Assembly (NCBI GenBank): GCA_905331475.1
Contig: CAJNYU010002640.1
Coordinates: 124,001 to 188,000, forward strand
DNA from: Rotaria socialis
Lineage: Eukaryota; Rotifera; Eurotatoria; Philodinida; Philodinidae
DNA length: 64,000 nt
Reading direction: 5' to 3'
The stretch's first letter is position 1, and the number at the start of each line of letters is the position of its first letter. The notes under the pieces are model-generated. The model worked only from the letters and a program-made list of their open reading frames with translations. It was not told the origin of the DNA and made no database searches. Positions 20,698 to 34,200 of this stretch are shown piece by piece. A program made the position numbers and the translations under genes.

Positions 20698-22100
20698 CAG
20701 TCTCGAAAGAAATTATCAATGAACAATTCGTTTTTTGAAAAGTTTAGACAGATCAATTCATATATGAGATAGTAAATAGATATTTGATCTTCATCATGTA
20801 CAGGTAATCATTATACAGCTATGTGTAGAATAGACGTACAGATGATGTTCAATGCTAATTTAAGGGTAACAATCGTATTGTTACATCGTAAATGAGTTTC
20901 TTCATAGGACAGCTGAAATTTTATTCTTTTATTCATATTTCAATAATATTTATTTACATATTTTTTAATCATGCTACATACTATCACTAAAATGCATTAT
21001 CTTAGAATGATTATTTTTCACCAAAAACAAAACAATAGCCACAGGATTTTGTATTTTTAACAAAAATAAAACGCGCAATAAATTACTTTTCTTTCTATTA
21101 TGATAAATTGCGCATTTAAAGTTATTATCATATGACTAATAGTTTGTAATTATGTAAAGAAGTACTGATATACGTGTATTATTCAAACTATTTATCTCGT
21201 TCCGTATCATATATCTTGCATGCTAGTGTAGACCTATAGTCTGCACAGTCAGCTACTATAGAACATTAGCTTATTGAAAAACTCATAATTTATAACTAAA
21301 TGTCTACTTTTTTTTCTTCTAATAGAATTTATAGAATTATCAAAAGTCACAACAAACATTGATAAGGTGCACATTTGTGACCGTACTTATTCTTTTCGTC
21401 TTTTCTTATAGTCTATGATAATTTACTTGTTAAGACTAGTTCTAATCATATAAATAAATCCGTCAAAAACAACACGAGAATATTTTATAAGTAATAATTA
21501 CAAATTCGTTTACGAGTAAAGATTAGATCAACCTCAATGATAAAAAAAAACAGAGAAAAAATAAGTCATTTTGAGATTAGTTTTCTATCATGCATCACTC
21601 TCTTTTTCTTCTTAGCGTTCAATGTAAAAAAGGTTTACGCATAAAAAAATATATAGTAACCATTACCCTAATTGATGAATGGAAAATAATAAATAAGAAG
21701 TAAATTTCTTTTATTCTTTGCGTTTTTGACTTTCAATAGATAAAAACTATACCAAACGTAAGTATATTATACTAGTTCATATAGAATAAGTAGTATCAAT
21801 ATATGTGGGAATTTATCATATGACTTCATACTTCACTAATTCCATTTTCGTTTCACATCCTAAATTAAATAATTATTCATATGGAAAATGAAGAATCTTC
21901 AAATAAATTATCATTATTATGCTTTTATATTTACAAAAGAAAACCCAATAACTTATGGAAACATGCTTTACCTAATACTTAATAAATATAGAACAAAGTA
22001 ACACTCAGAGCGATAAGCTTTTTCTTGGTAATTATTCTCTAGGATTGTTAGGGTCACAAGAATATAGTGAGCACAGAGGCCGATTGACTATTTATTTTCT
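20698..22100. other. Intergenic, no gene seen
   Basis: Very AT-rich with short frames only. Nothing recognisable on either strand. Confidence 0.5.
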
Positions 22101-22104
22101 TAAG

Positions 22105-23210
22105 CCCCCCCCCCATGNGCCCCCCCTCAAAAAAGGTCGATTTTCGTCAAAAAAAATGAAAATTGAGATAACACGATGGAGTGATAACCCATGTTCTGCT
22201 GTTTCAGAATCAGTATAGTCTTTTTTCGAAAGAACGTTTTTTGACCGAAATTTTTGGTCATCTTTGTGATGTGCTCTATGTTAAAAATGACTTTTTGTCG
22301 AACAAAACATGATTTTCGAGTTTTTTCGAAAAAACTCGCAACTTGAAGGATTTTTATACTTTTAGGCAGCTTTTAATAGCAAAGACACGAGATAATTCTT
22401 CTAATGTGATCGATACATATACATATAATAATAAATAGTGATTTATTTGATCTTTGCCCAATATTTGCCGACATCTACTTGTGCAAAGAATACATTGTTT
22501 TATCATGGATAATAGTATGAAATAGTTGTAATCACTGCGGATATTAGTATAACAGATTGATAAGCATAGATTGTAGTTATGGTTATCAATGCTCTTCAGA
22601 GTAACAACAGTATAAGTAGCTCTTTGGTCTCAAATTGCTGATTAATTAGTTAATTAGTACTCACTTAAGCGTTCAGTGTGTGCAGAATTAAAAGCTACAT
22701 AGAGCACGTTCGGTTGGCTTCCTCAGAAACCGCGTGAAAATTGCAGAAAATTTTAAAAAAATGTTTTTCGAATTTTCTCAAAATCATGTTTTTCCCACGC
22801 GCATCCTAGTAATTTTGTTCTTAAGTATGTTTAATCGACCAAATTTCTTTTCAATCGATAGAGCATGCAAAGACGCAGGACATGACGTTCTCCGATTTTT
22901 GAAAAAGCTTTTTTTTATGCCCAAAAAAGATCGCCTACAAAAGTAGCATGCAATTTTTTGGCCTCTTTTCAAGCACTTTTACTTGTGGAAAATTTTTCGG
23001 CCTACAGAATGAACTTTCAAAAATCGAAGAACGTCATACCCTGCATCTTTGCATGCTCTATCGAATGAGAAAAAGATTTGGTCGATTAAACGTACTTAAG
23101 AACAAAATAACTAGGATGCCAGACCAGGTCCAACATATCCAGAGAATTTCAGCCGATTTGAGCGTTCTTTGGCGAAAATCGACCTTTGAGGGGCGGGGGG
23201 GGGGGGGCTG
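22105..23210. repeat. Long fold-back element with C-run and G-run ends
   Basis: The left side has C runs followed by CTCAAAAAAGGTCGATTTTCG (about 22119-22148). The right side ends CGAAAATCGACCTTTGAGGGGCG plus a G run (about 23173-23207), its inverted match. Inner arms also pair: about 22800-22910 and 23015-23117 share CTTAAGT, GTCGATTAAAC-type and GCATGCTCTATCGA words in opposite orientation. One ambiguous base lies in the left C run. No transposase was seen. It is probably a non-autonomous element whose G/C-run ends were hard to assemble. Confidence 0.6.
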
Positions 23211-23218
23211 CGTAGTTG

Positions 23219-23340
<122 letters not shown>

Positions 23341-23641
23341 CTTCGTAGTTCTTACAATTTGGATCATATCTATTGAATTGATTTCATACACAGTTTCTGT
23401 TAAAAATAAATGTGTCATATATTTTCTGCTCTTTCATACATGTGACTCGTTGTATCTTACAAGTAGAAATCGTAAGCTATTCTTCTATAAAGCTGAATTA
23501 ATCTAAAAAATCATGAATTCTTGCATTTCTCTAGAGAACTTCTTGTCTTTTGTTTCTTTTTGCTAATTTCTAGATATTTTTAACCTGTCCTATTTATTCA
23601 CCATAAATAATATCAAAAACAACAGCATTATAACAACAAAG

Positions 23642-24600
23642 ATGAAATCTACAACGTCAAAACTTGTCATTATTGTCTTATTTTTCGTGGATACTGCTCA
23701 AGTGGCTGCTAGTGCTGATTTCGTTCACTTACGTCCACAAGGTCATTGGCCACATTGGCTGGCCGAATCCAGTGATAATCGAGATGATGCACTGAAAATA
23801 TGGAATAAAGAAAAACTGACTAGTGGATCCAGTGAAAGCCGTACGACTCCGTCACCAATCGAAATGTTACATTCGAAACCATCATTCAAAGGTACATTTT
23901 GTTTCAATTGTTTTCTTCGAAAAATCATCTTTGAGTTTTCCTTACATATTCAAGAAGCTTTATAGTTATTGAATAAATCTTTCATTTTATTTAGGATGTA
24001 CTGATCCATCTGAACCATTTCAATGTCCACAAAGTGAACGATGTATTGCTTTACAGTTTATTTGCGATGGTCAACCAAATGATTGTCCTGATAATAATGA
24101 TGAAAATGAAGAGACATGTATAGCAGGTAAATAGATACTTGTGTAGTATTGAAAAAAAATGAGCATCCTTTTTTTCATGTCCATACAGTCAAAAGACCAG
24201 CAAAAGAAAACATTGAAAATTTTCTTCGTGCTGTGTATACGTTACATGGTTTACGATTGTTTACATTTTTATTCGGTCAAACTTTTTCTAAAACTATTAA
24301 AAAGAATATGTCATATTGGTTGGAAGCTTTAGCCTCGGCATTTTCAGGTAAGAATCTTTTATTGTTTGTTTTATTAGAACATTTTCAAAACTTTCAAATA
24401 TTTTAGTATCGAAAAATATTCGTATTTTTGGTACAAAATTACGAATGCCATCAAAAGATCTTGCACATTTTCGGCGTATCATACAAAAAATTCACCAAGG
24501 ACTGTTGGAAGAAATCCCATTATTTGCACAGGAAGCCGTAAATCAAGGATTGGCGTCATTGATTGAAAAACTTCATAAATCCGGATTCATGGAAGAATAA
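23642..24600 (+). CDS. Prohormone-4-like (IDLSRF-type) neuropeptide precursor with LDLR-A domain
   Basis: Four exons, 23642-23891, 23995-24126, 24189-24347 and 24407-24600, sum to 735 bases (244 residues). A hydrophobic signal peptide covers about residues 1-24. A short N-terminal peptide region (ADFVHLRPQGHWPHW) and an acidic linker follow. An LDL-receptor class A domain spans about 84-127, with six Cys and the calcium-type ending DNNDENEETC. The C-terminal part matches arthropod and lophotrochozoan prohormone-4 precursors: KRPAKENIENFL, LHG..., LFG, DLAHFRRI and the ending EKLHKSGF. In the arthropod family an IDLSRF peptide sits between signal and LDLR-A; here that place has a different sequence, so the mature peptide is unclear. 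A secreted neuroendocrine role is inferred from the family. Confidence 0.82.
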
Positions 24601-25040
24601 ATGAAAAAATATATATGTTTATATGTAATTTTTGAAAATTCGCGAGTACGAAAAAAGAAAAAGAAAAAGAACACAAAAATAAATATTTGAAAATACGATT
24701 GACCTTTTTGTTTTTCTTATTCTAAACTATATACGCACTTCCATGTTTGATGATGTAGAATCAACTATTTACACATATGTACGAGTTGAACTTTTTCACT
24801 TCCTTAAATTTTAAGTAGACATGTAAAATATGAAACATGGGGGCAAACATAAAAATGCTTTTAAAATAAGCACAAAATACACTGATAGCAGACAAATGCT
24901 GTTTCAACAAATATTATTCGTGACTAATAGTATTTTCGTCATCGAATATGTACTAATTCTGCCGTATAAATATCGATTCCTTTTTGTTTGAAATCTCACA
25001 TGAAAATAGATACTCAGTTGAATTCAATAAATAATTACAA

Positions 25041-27223
25041 ATGCCAAGTTCAGCATCTGTAGAAGGCATTCTTCATGGTGATGATAATCAACGTTTGAAT
25101 TATCTTGTACAAGTTTTTGCTAAATATCAAATGACAGGAAAACGATATGAAACTAAAACATGGCATGCTTATTTTCGACGTATTGCCATTAATCCTGTTG
25201 TATTCTATCAACATAATCATGCACTTTTTTATGAAGATAATCAAAGTGATAAAGATAATTTTCAAATTCATGAACCGACTTATATTCATGGTGATTTACA
25301 TATTGGCCAATTTCATTATTACTTTGATGATACTACTAATGAGCGAATATTTCAAATACGACAACATACAAAGAAAATTGCACCATTTACGTGGGACCTG
25401 AAACGTTTAGCAACTAATCTTGTACTTATTGGCTATTATCAAGGTTTTAGTGATATTGAAATAATTGAAATATTGAAAGCGTTTATTCAACAATATATTA
25501 ATAGGGTTAAAGAAATTAAAAAGATAAATTTCTTTCGACAAAATTCAAATGAAGAAAACCAAATCCATCAAACCAAATCATATTTATTGCAAGGTCAATG
25601 CTCAGTTATTGACTCAATACCAGTTCAGCAAGAAATGCATGAAATCGATTGGAAAGAATTAAATTCTGTAGCTAGTTGGATAATTTTAGCTGAACAATTG
25701 GCTATTACTGTTGCTGATTTGCATTGTCAATCAACTATTTCTGTGTTACCAACAGAAAAAATAGTAGAGAAGAATCCTGATTATTCACTGCGTATTATTC
25801 AAGCTGCTTTATCATCGAGTGATCAACAGTATGAGTTAATTCAGGAAATTTGCTATTTCGCTATGAATTATGCTGAAATAGCTGAACACGATCATCGACT
25901 ATTTTTTAAATGTTTTCGTAATGAAACAATATTCAACGGCATTCTTATGGGTAATCATCGACAAATGCCACGTTCATTAGTCAGTGCTCGTTCATTGTCT
26001 ATATTGATTGTTGGTGGTGGTATTGGCGGTTTGGCAACGGCATTAAATTTTGCTCAAGCTGGAATACGAGTTAGATTATTCGAAAAAAATTCTGAATTTA
26101 GTGAAGTTGGTGCTGGCATGCAATTAGCACCTAATTGTAGTCGTGTACTCGATCATCTTGGTATTTTAAAACAAGTACAAGCTAATGCTGTTTTTCCTAA
26201 ACAAATTGTATGGATGGATGCTCTATCTGGCCAAAGACTTGGCTGCATAGATTTAGGACCTAAATTTATTGAAACATTTAAATATCCATATATAGTTGTA
26301 CATCGAGCTGATCTTTTGAATGCGCTTTATCAAGCATGTTTTGCTGATCCATTAGTAACACTGGAAACAAATCGTTTTGTAGTAAGTGTTGACGAACGAC
26401 CAAAATCAATCATGGTTGAATGTGCTGACGGTACACGTTATGATTGTAATATGGTAGTTGCGGCCGATGGTCTTTGGTCGTCGTTAAGAAAATTTGTTCA
26501 TGATGATGGAGCACCGCTTAGTGTTGGTTATGTAACCTATCGAGGTACAATAGATATCAGTCAAGTTTCAAAAGAAGCTGGCCTGGAAAATGTACAATTT
26601 TGGATTGGACCTGATATGCATCTGGTACAATATCCAATTCGACGTGGAGAATTATTTAATCAAGCAGCGATATTTAAATCAAAAAGAGTACCCGATGATA
26701 CAGACGAATGGGGAACACGAGAAGAACTTAATCAACATTTTGGTATCGGATGTGAACATGTTAAAAATGCTTTGAAACTAATACAAAGTAATATACGATG
26801 GCCCGTATATGAGTAAGTTTATGTGTGTATTGAGTTCGCATAATTTTGTTCCTGTATTATTTTAGTCGTAATCCATTGTCGAAGTGGAGTCATGGCCATT
26901 TGGTGTTACTAGGCGATGCAGCTCATCCGATGTTACAATATGCTGGCCAAGGTGCTGCACAAGCATTGGAAGATGCGGATGCACTTGTAAGTGCTTATAA
27001 GAAATATGGATCATTAAATCTTGATGCCGCATTTCGAGAATACGAACGAAAACGAATACCACGTTCATCGAAAATTGTCCAATTTGCACGTGATATTGGC
27101 AATTTTGCACATTGTGGTGGTGTCGCAAAGATTGCTCGTGATGCAACATTAAAAGCGCATGATATGAATGATTATGAAATTTTGAATTGGTTATATGCAG
27201 CTGAACAAAAAGACAGCGAATAA
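25041..27223 (+). CDS. Fusion of DUF2252 domain and FAD-dependent aromatic-ring monooxygenase
   Basis: Two exons, 25041-26812 and 26866-27223, give 709 residues. Residues 1 to about 310 match DUF2252, a mostly bacterial family of unknown function: GDLHIGQF stands where the family has GDxHxxNF, then PFTWDLKRLATNLVL. From about 319 to the end lies a flavoprotein hydroxylase of the salicylate / 3-hydroxybenzoate hydroxylase type: Rossmann GGGIGG (about 325-330), VGAGMQLAPN, the DG motif VVAADGLWSSLR and the FAD-ribityl GD motif LLGDAAHPMLQYAGQGAAQALEDA shortened around one phase-2 intron. All FAD/NAD(P)H motifs look intact. The first exon is 1.8 kb without introns, unlike its neighbours, which fits transfer of prokaryotic or fungal sequence followed by intron gain. 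It points tail to tail at kynureninase. Substrate unknown. Confidence 0.85.
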
Positions 27224-27913
27224 AACTAGATTATATCTTGCATATGTTTTTGTGTTTAATGAATATATCGAATTTTGATAAGCTATTTCGTTATTTTTCT
27301 CTTTTTGTTTATTATACTCAGTTATCCGTTCTAATAAAATGCTATTCTATTATGATGAATTAAATTTTTAAAAAGTAAACTTATTTTTGTTTCCACTTCG
27401 TATTTTTTTGCTAACTATTCTTCCAAGAAAAATCAATTATGTAATCACAATTTGAGTACAAAAACATATCCCGTAAAATAGAGTATTTAAACTGAAATTT
27501 CTATGAGTTCTGCACAAGCACGCGCGCACTATTTGCACAGTTCATTTTTCTATGGATCATATTTGTCGAGTATTTAGCGTAATAATTTTGAAAATGTATG
27601 CTAGTACTCCACGCACACTGAGTGCATGCATTCGCTAAAGAGATTTGACTAGTTTTACAAAGAAACACTTCGAAGAAAAATACGCGAGCTTATGCGTACA
27701 ATGAATAAACATAAAATATAACTAATTAATAACTTTTCATTCATTTCATTCATTATTGTCGAAGAAATTGTAAAGATTCGCATTATTTTTTTTATTTATA
27801 AAGCTAAATTGATAAGTAAAATTTCAGAAAAATGGCACAATATTAATTGGAAAAAAGAATCGAACATTTAACGAATGAGAGAGAAATAAAAGTTTCTTTT
27901 AGTTCTTATTTTA

Positions 27914-29954
27914 CTATTCACACATTCTTTTCAATGCAATAATTGCTTTTTTCAGTAATGTGACAAACTGAAATATGTCAGTAAAACTATTGTATAATGG
28001 TGCAGGTGCTATTCGAATAATATCGTCGCGAATATCGATCTAAAAAACAAAGTAGTATTGGATAATTCGTGAACGTCAAATAATCGTGATTGTTTTTCTA
28101 CTCACGACAACACCAACTTTCTCTAATTCATCATGAATCTGTTGAGCAGTTATACCGATAGGTCGAAATGATAGTTGAGCACCACGTTCTTGAGGATTAA
28201 GAGGAGTCAATAAAGTAAATTGGCACAATCCTGTATCTTTATATAGGATAAAAATAGGACCATCTATAATTATTTGAATAAAGAATATAAAACAATAGGT
28301 ACCTGCTAATTCAGTTTGAAGTAGATACTGGAGATATTGAGTAGCAATCATTGATTTCGCTCGAATTTGTTCGATTCCTACGTCTTCAAAAATCTATGAA
28401 AAAGAAAATAGTTTCTGTAACTTTAATCAAAACTATCTAGTTAAATTACCTCTAAACTAGCAGCAAGAGCAGCACATTGATGAATAGACGGATTACTAAC
28501 ACGAAAACCAAGAGCAGTAGTATCTCGATCAATATCTACAAATAATAGTATCTACTATTTACATGAAAATCGAATCAATGTCACGTACTATCCAACATGG
28601 CAAATCGGGTTGATTCTTGATTACTCCACCAGCCGTCAAGTGTTGTCAATTGAGTATCTTTCAAATTACTTGAATGTACAAATACTCCACCAATACATCC
28701 AGCTCCACCATTTAAGTACTATATTCACAATGAGAATACAATATTGTCTTTTTTAATTTCAATAACCTACCTTATACGTACACCAGACAGCAAAATCAAC
28801 TTGCCAGTCATGTAATTTCAATGGTACATTACCAACTGCATGTGCTAAATCCCACCCAACACAACAGCCCTAAACAATGTTCAAGACAAACAGAGAATAG
28901 ATTCACTATTTATTTATTTTTGGCAATATGATTATTCATACTTGTTTATGAGCAACACGTGTAATAGTTTCAATATCGAATAATTGACCTGTATAATAAT
29001 GTATACCGCCAATCATGACAAGAGCAATTGAATGACCTTCACGTTGAAGTACTTCAACAATATCTTCAGTTCGTAAACAACATTCATTCTATAAGAAAAA
29101 CTAAACTTTTAAAGAAATTATACATTGTGATCAACTTACTTCGCGTGCTTTGAGAACAATTTTTGCATCTTTTGGATCATAGCCATGTAATTTGATTTGT
29201 GAATTAATGGCATATTGATCACTCGGAAATGCATGGTCTTCGTATAGAATTTTATAACGCTCACCTTTAGGTTGATAAAACGCTGTCTGTTAGTAGTCAA
29301 AAACAGACAAAGAGTTTTAGACTTATTATCTATTTTGTACAAAAAGATATTTACCATCATAAAATGAAGATTTGATGATAATTGATTCATAACAGCGACC
29401 TCTCTGATTTGAGCACCAACTAACAAACTCATAGTTGGTATACATGAAATATCACACTTTGCCCAAGGATTTGAACCAGTAAAATGACCATAAACGCCTC
29501 TATTACAAGAAAAGAGATAAGTTGAAGTGTGTTTCCTAAATAAAAGCAAATCATTTAATTTACAAAGTAGCCCAGTCATGCATAAATGCATCCATATTTT
29601 GCCATGTTTGTACAGGCATTAATCCAAGCGATTGACCACAAAGATATATGCATTCATGAGATGGTTCAACTCGTTTTTTATCAACTAGAAAGCAATAATT
29701 TGATTTTCGTTTTACTTTATCAAAATGATATTAATTCTTTCATACAGACCATTCGGTAATGTTTGCAATTTCGGATAGAAAAATTTCTGTCGGACATAAC
29801 CAAGAGGATCTTGATCATCCATACTTAATGCAAATTGTTTTGTATTTAATTCTGATTGAAATTGAAGCGCTTTTCTGTTGAGAAACGATTGTGGTGATTG
29901 ATCATCATCGAGCTGAAAGAATTCTTGCCTGTTTATATTTTTTAAAAGTACCAT
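27914..29954 (-). CDS. KYNU: Kynureninase
   Basis: PLP enzyme that cleaves kynurenine or 3-hydroxykynurenine to anthranilate or 3-hydroxyanthranilate plus alanine in the cytosol. Eleven exons on the minus strand: 29954-29750, 29684-29564, 29499-29355, 29286-29140, 29088-28942, 28869-28771, 28718-28589, 28535-28450, 28393-28303, 28263-28106 and 28039-27914. They sum to 1455 bases (484 residues; human 465). Family motifs are kept: [36 protein letters not shown], the PLP lysine in WCTYK (residue 288) followed by [15 protein letters not shown] and [12 protein letters not shown]. The first donor (GTCTGT) is weak but is set by the phase. The end lies 690 bases from the end of the FAD monooxygenase fusion gene. 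Confidence 0.95.
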
Positions 29955-31212
29955 TGTATGGGAATCAATATGATCTTATTTAATTTATTATTTTCTTTTA
30001 ATTCATAGACATTCTCTTGTAAATTATATAGGTACTTATATAGTTGACAGCAATAGAGAAATTTTTACTTCCTTTTTCGCCATGAAAGGTCATCGATTAC
30101 TAACTTTTCATTTACTTATTCCAGTATGATTTTTGCTTATGACGCAGGCTTTGTTGATCGTCATTTTTGTCACATATAAGCCATAGAAATCGAAGGAAGT
30201 GCAACATAATATGGTAGACTGTTATTTTTTTTATAAATCATTTTGTACACTTTTTTGAAACTACCAAAACAGGCTAAAAATAGGGAAAAAAGGAAGTGAT
30301 AAACAAGCAAGTACATTCACTGAGTCAATTTACATTTTTGCAGAAAATGCTTCTATTGGTTTGATCCTCATAGGATATACTTTTTCAATAAAATAAGTGC
30401 TGCACACGATCATATAAGCCTAATTTAAATAAAATAAGGATGACAACAACTCATAAACTTGAATAATTCAATTTTATGTTCCTTTCATTTCTGTTATGAT
30501 GTTCCCTAAAAAAAAGTCTATTTTTCTATTTGTAGTTTTATAAATACAGCGACGTAGCGTATACTTTCGAATGCACCACAGTTTTATGTTAAGATTTGAG
30601 GATATGGCAGAGATTTTTCTGAAGCCTTTCATAGAAAACACGACCTTTTCTTTTTATCAGATGCCTAAAATTCAACATTTCTAGTAATATTTTTCTTCAT
30701 GATATTAACGCATGTTCCGATACAAGCCTACATGTTAAAGATGAACCTGGGAGTCTCGAATTCATGTAGAATGTATGTCCGAACAATTTTCTCGAATATG
30801 AAAATTACAAAATTGCTTCATAACCTATTTTTAACCAGCAAATCAATATTATCAGAAATTTTACGTTCTGAGCCACCTTACCGAATTGTTTTCTCCTGAT
30901 TCATACTATTTGCATTTTAATGTAAGCATATGTTTAAATCAATTTTTGTTAGCATATTAATGTGGTGTACTCAATCAAAATAGTCTAAAAAGTTGAAAAA
31001 CAGAAGAGGAAAAAACAGATTTTGTTTCTAAACTGATCATCACAAAAAAAAGAATTTTTGGAAATAAATATTTTTTGTTTTGCGATTTTGATTATAAGTA
31101 GAATGTTCGAATGATTTCTTCACGATATTTTGAATTTATTTATACAAGAATTTTATTGATTGTCTGATATAAATGAAAGACCACAAAAAGTAAAGCAAAA
31201 AATAAACACGAG
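29955..31212. other. Intergenic, no gene seen
   Basis: Holds the KYNU promoter on the left and the ABCB1 3' untranslated region on the right. No frame or repeat of note. Confidence 0.5.
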
Positions 31213-34200
31213 TCATTGTTGATTATGTGATTGCTCTGTTGCTCGTTGAAGTTTATAATATAAACCTTGTTGTCTTAATAAATCTTCATGCTGTCCTTCT
31301 TCATGTACACGGCCACTCTTGACAACAGCGATCTTTTCACTATTTTTTATAGTTGTTAATCGATGAGCAATAGTTAAACATGTTCGACCTTTTCGTGCGT
31401 TATCGATTGCTTCTTGAACAATCTTAATTTTAAAATAAAATATAAATAATAAATATACTAATGAACATACTCCTTCGGATGTATTGTCGAGTGCAGATGT
31501 AGCTTCGTCAAGTAGAAGTATTTTAGGTTTTCTTAGCAGTGCTCGAGCTATAGCTATGCGTTGTTTTTGACCACCACTCAGTTGACTATTTCCAACATTA
31601 CCACAATTAGTTTCATAACCCTAAAATTATTCATATGGGACATAGTTCACAAAGTAAAACGTAAGAAACTACTTGAGGAAATTGAAGAATTTCTTGATGA
31701 ATATTAGCTTGTTTAGCTGCTTCTTCTATTTCTTCCAAAGCTACTTGTCTATGATCAATTCCATATGCAATATTTTCTGCTATAGTACGATTAAATAGAA
31801 CGGGTTCTTGTTGAACAAAACCAATGATTGACCGAAGCCAATTTATATTTAATATTTTGATATCATGTTTATCCAAAAAGATTTTACCATCTGTTGAATC
31901 ATAAAAACGAAGTAAAAGAGAAATAGTTGTACTTTTCCTATAATGAAATGAATATGAAGATAGTTTTCAATCAACACTTATTTATCTTACCCACAACCTG
32001 AAGAACCAATCAATGCTGTCGTTTGTCCTTCTAAACATTTAAGATTAAAATTGCTTAGAACAAGTCGAGTTTTCCGTGTTGGATATGAAAATGTAATATT
32101 ATGGAATTCGATATTGCCTTGAAAATGATCCTAAAAATATTTTCATTCAGAACTTAAAAAGACTTCCCTTTCTATTTAAAATTTAAATACCAACCAGTTT
32201 TAAACCATCTTCGTTGTATGGATCAATTGCAGATTGACGATTATGTAATGCAAGAATACGTTCTGCTGCTGTTTTAGCTATATTATAATCGGGCATGGCA
32301 GATGTACTTCGACCAATCGACATGGATGCAAAATTAATAACTATATAAACTCGAAATACTTGTGAAAAATCCATTTCACCATTTTCAATTAAACTTGCAC
32401 CATAACTGAATGTTGTAACCTGTATAAAATATAAAAATGAATTTGCTATTGCTTTGCCTAATGCCTGAATTTGAATTTTGCACATTCGTTTCCTAGAAAA
32501 AGAAAATATTTATTTATCAAAAAAAGTAATTCTTTTACAATGACTTACTTAAAATCTTGATTAAATGCTTCTTCATATCTTTGGATAAAAAATTTTTCTT
32601 GATTCAAAGTTGCTACCGTACGAATATCTTGAATAGCTTCAACTGCATACTATTTAAATCACAAAAAGCATTAAAATCTCTAATAAAACTACAATAACTT
32701 ACTCGCCCACCTTCTTCAGCAAATGATTTTGCTGTTTTTGATTGCCCTGCTTTCGATTGTGTTTGCCCTTGTAGATAACCGGAAAAAATTAATAATGGAG
32801 TGAAACATAGAACAACTAATGTCAATTTCCAGCCAGCCATCAGCGCAACAACAAGTGTAAATATCAGCGCACCTAAAGATGAAACAAGTGCATTCAGTCG
32901 AACACCTGTTAAACCCTTTGAACAAGAAAAAAGTTAAAGAAAAGTAGAATTTTAATTTTTACTTTAAGAGCAGCTGTATCTGTAGATAATCGAGTGATCA
33001 ATGATCCAACACTATTTGTTTCTTCATCGAACCAACTCATATCCTGCCTTAGCATTGCTTGAAATGTCCGTAAACGCATTCGTAATGTTAATGCTTCACC
33101 TGATTTAGCAAATGTAATTGTACTCAGACATTGTACAATACCAGCAAAAATATAAATACTAAAAATTATCAACGATAAATCTCTTGTACTTTGCGATTGA
33201 TCTGCAAGATTTGGATTTGCCAAAAGTCCAAAAACAATCGAATAGATGAGACCAACTACTGGTTCAACACAGCCGAACATGAGAGAACATATACATCCAA
33301 TAAATAGATAGAATTTTTCAGGTGAATTTAATTTAAGTAATTTAATAAAGAATGGAGTATGACAACAAGAATACTTCGGATTTTGCTCGTTTTCATTTAA
33401 TGATGCTTCTTCAATAGTAGACGAAGACATTTTTCGACTTGATTTTACTAAAAACCAAAATATTTAGATTTTCAATTCAGAATAATTTAATCAGCTTATC
33501 TATATTTACATGAGGAAGCATTTGATGTTTTTCGTTTGATGCCACATGTTGCTTCTTCTTCTTCTTCTTCTTCTTCCTCATCTGGAGCTGAATGAGCAGC
33601 CAACGAGCGATAAAGTCCATTTTCAATTTGTAACAATTCTTCATGTGTACCTTGTTCTATAATATGTCCTTTATCAAAAACGAGAATATGATCAGCATCT
33701 TGAATAGTGGTTAATCGATGTGCAATGATAACTGTTGTTCGACCTTGACTTGCTTTGTTCAATGCATTTTGTACAATTTTTTCACTTCTATTGTCTACAT
33801 ACATATATTAATAATAATTAAATCGATGGCAAATGGCAAAGATAGATTTATAATTTTACCTAATGCTGAAGTTGCTTCGTCTAAAAGTAAAATTTTTGGA
33901 TCCGAAATAATGGCACGAGCAATAGCAATTCTTTGTTTTTGCCCACCACTTAGCATTCCTTTTGCTGATGTTTGATATTTTTCAGGTAATTCAAGAATGA
34001 AACTATGAGCATTTGACATTTTAGCAGCTTCATAGATTTCTTCCTAAATTAATGTGCAAATTTTTCTTTTAGTAAATTAAACATTGTTATACCAACTTCT
34101 GTAGCATCAGGTTTACCCAACCGAATATTATCTGCAATTGTGCCGGAAAATAATACAGGTTCTTGCCCAACATATCCAATTTGTGAACGAAGCCATTCAA

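Noticed and set aside
20365..20722. Two overlapping 96-100 codon frames
   Set aside because: They lie within the CCGGAAA fold-back element and reflect its repeats.
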